Positions 7,301-9,157 of a stretch of 9,157 nucleotides of DNA are shown here, one piece after another. The translations under genes were made by a program, and so were the position numbers. How positions within the stretch are numbered: position 1 is the stretch's first letter; the number at the start of each line of letters is the position of its first letter. Origin of the DNA: Ramlibacter sp. Its GTDB lineage: Bacteria; Pseudomonadota; Gammaproteobacteria; Burkholderiales; Burkholderiaceae. The notes beneath the pieces were generated by a model. It had not been told where the DNA came from. It saw nothing but the letters and a program-made list of their open reading frames with translations, and did not search any database. The stretch is taken from the NCBI GenBank assembly GCA_014376915.1, contig JACMQP010000168.1, forward strand, positions 1-9,157, written 5' to 3'.

Positions 7301-8805
7301 GTGGGATTGAGCGGCTGGAAAGCGAGGCCGATGCCGGTCTTGGCCAGATCCAGCCGGGTGCTGTGATAAGTCTTCCAGTTGGCGTAGTTCTGCTGCTCCT
7401 GGGCCCAGGTGCAGACCGCGGTCGCGCAATCGGTCCGGTTGCGAAACTTGGGATAGTTGGCCGTCGTCGAGGACGCCGTGTTCGGATAGGGGATGGCACT
7501 GGCGCCGGAAGCCAGCGGGCCGCCCGAATCCGGCGTGTAGCCGGGATTGAAATAATTCGACACGGCTGTCGGTGTGCCGGTGCCGTCCCAGGTGCGGTTT
7601 TCTGCAACGATGGCCGTCGCGCTGGGGTTCACGGTATAGGCGGCGCCGGTGCCAGGCGACGTGCTGGTCAAACCCAATGTCGGCGGGGTGACGTAACCCG
7701 AGCCCGGATTGGTCACGTTGATGGCAGAGATGACGTTGGTCGTGCCCCTGGCCACGGTGAAGGTGGCTCCGGAGCCGCTGCCCGGGTTACCCAGGGTGAC
7801 GGTTGGCGCGCTGGTATAGCCGGAGCCACCGTTGGTCACGGTGATCGCGCTGATGACGCGAGTCGCGACCGATGCCAGCGAAACGGTGAAGGTTGCGCCG
7901 GAGCCGCCGCTGGTGTTGCTCAGCGTGATGGTGGGCGCGGTCGCGTAGCCGGAACCAGGATCCGTGATGGTGATGGAAACGATCGGCCGGCCGGCGCCGC
8001 CGGATCCGCGCGTCATGGTGGCGGTGGCGGTCGTGCCGCCCGCCGGAGGCGGTGAAAATGTGACCGTTGTGCCGCCGGAGTAGCCGCTGCCGCCGCTGTT
8101 GATTGTCACGCCGCTGACTTTGTTGGTCGTGGTGTTCGTGAACACCACGGTGCCGCTGGCCTGCACGCCGCCCGAGGCTGGCGCGCTGAAATTCGCGATC
8201 ACGCCGGTTGCCGGATAGTCGATGCCGCCGTTTGTCACCGTGACGGAGGCCACATTGGGACTGGTCGCGGTGGTGACCGTCGCGGCGGCCTGGACGCCGC
8301 CGGCCGGCGGCTGGGAGAAAGTCGCGACGATGCCGGTCGCCGGGTAGCCGCTGCCCCTGGCCGTCACTGGAACGCTGGCAACGCTGTAGACGTTGGTCGA
8401 TGACGGCTTGTAGAAGTAGACGGTGAAGGAACTGATGCTGCCGGTCGAACCAGCGGCTTGGTAAGTGCCGTCGGCGTTGATTCGGCGGGCGTAGGTGACG
8501 CGCGGATCGTAGTAGATCAGGTTGACGTCGGGCGACCGGCCATGAAACGAGGTCGGCGGGCTCAGCATTGTGCTGTAGCTGTCATTGCCGGGGCCGGTCA
8601 TGCCCATGCCGCCAGCCGACCCGCCGTACTGGTAGATGGCTGTGGCAGGCATCGAGCCCGAATCGTCGAACATGAAGACGATGTTCGGCTCAACGGCCGC
8701 CGTTCGCGACAGCAACGGGTCCTGCGCCATTTGCGCGTGGAGGGACAGCACCGTGCCGCAGGCGACTAGCGCGCCCGCGATCGATTTGACTTTTCGTTGG
8801 AACAT
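4381..8805 (-). CDS. pilY1: PilY1/PilC-family type IV pilus tip adhesin and assembly factor, with inserted repeats
   Basis: PilY1 sits at the pilus tip with minor pilins, promotes pilus extension and adheres to surfaces. The product has 1474 residues, longer than P. aeruginosa PilY1 (about 1160). Order: Sec signal about 1-24; a von Willebrand A-like domain starting with NIVFMFDDSGSM (41-52), MIDAS DxSxS at 47-51; six repeats at 142-398; then the rest of that domain with DCATAVC (459-465), ANWKTYHSTR (475-484), AMLMTDGYYN (596-605) and FYAIGLG (683-689). The Neisseria PilC-type propeller follows from about 770: FLRGD (888-892), LGDIVNSTPVFV (916-927), LFVGANDGMLHAF (970-982), GDWVAVFGNGYES (1119-1131), YAGDLQGNLWKF (1184-1195), VVAGTGKFFEV (1244-1254) and RGWWIDF (1325-1331). 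An EF-hand-like loop is at 1392-1403. The start has AGAGGGG upstream; the gene follows pilX by 12 bases. Family call is firm; ligand and host range cannot be told. Confidence 0.95.
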   Translation of the reverse strand: MFQRKVKSIAGALVACGTVLSLHAQMAQDPLLSRTAAVEPNIVFMFDDSGSMPATAIYQYGGSAGGMGMTGPGNDSYSTMLSPPTSFHGRSPDVNLIYYDPRVTYARRINADGTYQAAGSTGSISSFTVYFYKPSSTNVYSVASVPVTARGSGYPATGIVATFSQPPAGGVQAAATVTTATSPNVASVTVTNGGIDYPATGVIANFSAPASGGVQASGTVVFTNTTTNKVSGVTINSGGSGYSGGTTVTFSPPPAGGTTATATMTRGSGGAGRPIVSITITDPGSGYATAPTITLSNTSGGSGATFTVSLASVATRVISAITVTNGGSGYTSAPTVTLGNPGSGSGATFTVARGTTNVISAINVTNPGSGYVTPPTLGLTSTSPGTGAAYTVNPSATAIVAENRTWDGTGTPTAVSNYFNPGYTPDSGGPLASGASAIPYPNTASSTTANYPKFRNRTDCATAVCTWAQEQQNYANWKTYHSTRLDLAKTGIGLAFQPLNPTFRLGWGTINTLDAASRLDKGVRLFNATVQNDFLTWLYAVPANGYTPNRNALDKVGQYYKRADNGGPWADAPTGDTSISSGAEDTSHATCRRSYAMLMTDGYYNESFTMADVDTSAGPRITQPSSYQYTPIGPYSDTRSGTQFSNSFADVAMKYWVNDLRPNLPNNVRGVAGDEAYWQHLNFYAIGLGITGTLDATDPSVLAALTGNGSTTPPRTLDWPTPAADSPRSIDDMWHATVNGRGKLLNAKTSDELNNAIQKMMSDIGGKEGTQSGVAVSTASLTKDTKKYTPRYTPITWNGNVTAYNLDPATGNETGTAAWQVETLVATDPVTGAKTYSSLIPPAASRNIYVGNGASSGTRAVPFTYPALNSAGLLSSMTGTVNASLIDFLRGDPINEDSSNSSSSSTAIYRGRVTRLGDIVNSTPVFVKDSVDLQYGPLPNGTGGLPAGTPGASTYNAFVATKKARAEGVLFVGANDGMLHAFRVGTYDPVTGAVVTQGGLETFAYVPKALLPTLNQLADKTYTHRFYVDGPNVETDAYFGASGWANVLLGTTGAGAGTPGSTGVSPRTAVFALDVTSLNTSPTSLNASSVLWEVSSTSSGFAELGYVLTDVQAGPTKSGDWVAVFGNGYESKSCQARLFVVNVQTGALIREINTGVGSCTTAGKNGLGGVRLVRDSRQRVIGVYAGDLQGNLWKFSLNDSNSSNWKVDLGGAPLLAAGPSQPITAAPAIVTLTSATQPGTGFMVVAGTGKFFEVPDILNTSQQSLYGVWDPLAFGAGTIPAGTSLSNKSLLVQQTVGSAQAGPNGNTYFAVSNNPVSYTGAGAKRGWWIDFPNTGQRLVYPLDLLVSRFVLADTISPANVSLDPCSNTTSGTGYVYLIDALNGGGPTEAVLDTNGDGNVNTADMVVSGLESKADGRNVTLELSKTATSSEFVNVSASAGAIIVSLSCRLTNSCPPPASGATRFKSREWRQLFMR
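7612..8382 (-). repeat. Six tandem GSGY/GSGAT-type coding repeats inside pilY1
   Basis: The segment encodes residues 142-398 of PilY1 as six head-to-tail units beginning at residues 142, 185, 230, 275, 317 and 358, of 43, 45, 45, 42, 41 and 41 residues. The shared pattern is V(I)SxITVTNGGSGY, a short loop often reading APTVTL, then GGSGATFTV and a polar linker. Units 1-3 use a PPAGGVQA-like second half. Units 4-6 use a GSGATFTV-like half, so there are two subfamilies. Unit 2 has GGIDY instead of GSGY. The strand-turn-strand look, alternating hydrophobic residues and Gly/Ser/Thr richness suggest stacked beta-strands exposed outside the cell. DNA copies are diverged but recognisable, for example the recurring minus-strand match to ggttccggctacg-like bases at each GSGY. 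Confidence 0.9.
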
Positions 8806-8812
8806 GGTGGCA

Positions 8813-8819
8813 CCCCTCT
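8813..8819 (-). promoter_or_regulatory. Ribosome binding site of pilY1, overlapping the pilX stop
   Basis: The minus strand reads TAGAGGGGTGCCACC before the pilY1 ATG. AGAGGGG overlaps the TAG stop of the upstream minor pilin (8820-8818) and is 7 bases from the start codon. This arrangement suggests translational coupling of pilX and pilY1. Confidence 0.6.
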
Positions 8820-9157
8820 AATTGAGTTCGATCGTTGACTGCATCCAGACTTCCGCGCCCTGCGGCCGGCTGCGGGCCGAATTGGCTGCCGCGACCTCTG
8901 GACCGAAGCCCCGGGCCGTGACGACGTAAGTTGAAGTCGTCGAGAGACTGGTGATGCCGCCCACGGTCCGGCTGACCGGCATCCGCTCCACCATGCATTC
9001 GGGCGTGCGCCTGTAGGTTGCCGCGCCAGCGGCCTGGTTGACGTACGTCCCCGGGATGACGTAGGCATCGCTTGGATTGCTGTCCCAGTTGGTCGGGGAC
9101 TTCCATCGTGGCGGGGCCAGGTAGTCGAGCACCACCGGTGTCGAGGGCAGGGTCACC
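8818..9157 (-). CDS. pilX: PilX-like minor pilin / pilus assembly protein, C-terminal part only
   Basis: The frame is open from the right edge to TAG at 8820-8818, giving about 113 codons; the GTG near the edge is unlikely to be the real start and the gene continues outside the window. Visible residues include a Trp/Pro-rich loop (PPRWKSPTNWDSN), a Cys in RTPECMVERMP, and the closing TYVVTARGFGPE ... AEVWMQSTIELN. A beta-strand reading Y-x-V/I-T-A-R-G-x-G followed by a short loop and x-V-x-x-Q-S-T at the very end is what PilX minor pilins show, and PilX normally sits directly before pilY1. The N-terminal prepilin helix that would prove the identity is not in the window. PilX is thought to help prime pilus assembly together with PilV, PilW, FimU and PilE at the tip. 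The alternative is another minor pilin of the same operon. Confidence 0.75.
   Translation of the reverse strand, partial: VTLPSTPVVLDYLAPPRWKSPTNWDSNPSDAYVIPGTYVNQAAGAATYRRTPECMVERMPVSRTVGGITSLSTTSTYVVTARGFGPEVAAANSARSRPQGAEVWMQSTIELN

Noticed and set aside
3715..8055. A 1446-codon open frame on the plus strand, antisense to pilE and most of pilY1
   Set aside because: It is aligned codon-for-codon with pilE and pilY1, so its stops could arise only from TTA, CTA or TCA codons in those genes, all rare at this GC content. It ends exactly where pilY1 uses TCA (Ser251). Its product is a low-complexity Ala/Gly/Arg/Val/His composition with no recognisable domain.
7612..8382. CRISPR-like or non-coding tandem array reading of the repeats
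   Set aside because: The units vary in length in multiples of three, stay in frame and conserve protein rather than exact DNA sequence. There are no identical direct repeats with unique spacers.

Overview
The window is a GC-rich, gene-dense bacterial segment in which every supported gene lies on the minus strand. In transcription order (right to left) it reads pilX (3' part only) - pilY1 - pilE - ribD - ribE - ribBA/ribBX - ribH - nusB (5' part only). There is no stretch of 300 bases without a gene; the largest gap between genes is 59 bases. No tRNA, rRNA, CRISPR array, insertion sequence or integrase was seen.

The protein sequences and the order ribD-ribE-ribBA-ribH-nusB fit a betaproteobacterium of the order Burkholderiales, perhaps the Comamonadaceae. 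This is inferred from the look of lumazine synthase ([11 protein letters not shown] and GETYHFELV motifs) and of RibBA, and was not searched.

Right part (about 3883-9157): the distal half of a type IV pilus minor-pilin operon. It holds the C-terminus of a PilX-like minor pilin, a very large PilY1 tip adhesin/assembly factor, and a small PilE-type minor pilin with an intact prepilin peptidase site. Upstream partners such as fimT/pilV/pilW would be expected beyond the right edge. PilY1 is the most unusual gene: six tandem glycine- and threonine-rich repeats of about 43 residues sit between the MIDAS motif of its von Willebrand A domain and the rest of that domain.

Left part (1-3851): a riboflavin biosynthesis operon. 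RibD performs the deaminase and reductase steps, RibE and RibH the last two ring-forming steps, and the RibB half of RibBA makes the four-carbon precursor. The RibA half of RibBA has lost the zinc and catalytic motifs of GTP cyclohydrolase II, so the first committed step probably needs a separate ribA elsewhere. nusB ends the operon, starting inside the ribH stop codon.

The two modules are separated by only 31 bases, with no visible terminator and no room for an FMN riboswitch. Riboflavin genes may therefore be read at least partly from pilus-operon transcripts, or from a promoter inside pilE. No wholly novel system is visible; the unusual signals are the PilY1 repeat insertion, the altered PilY1 calcium site and the degenerate RibA domain.
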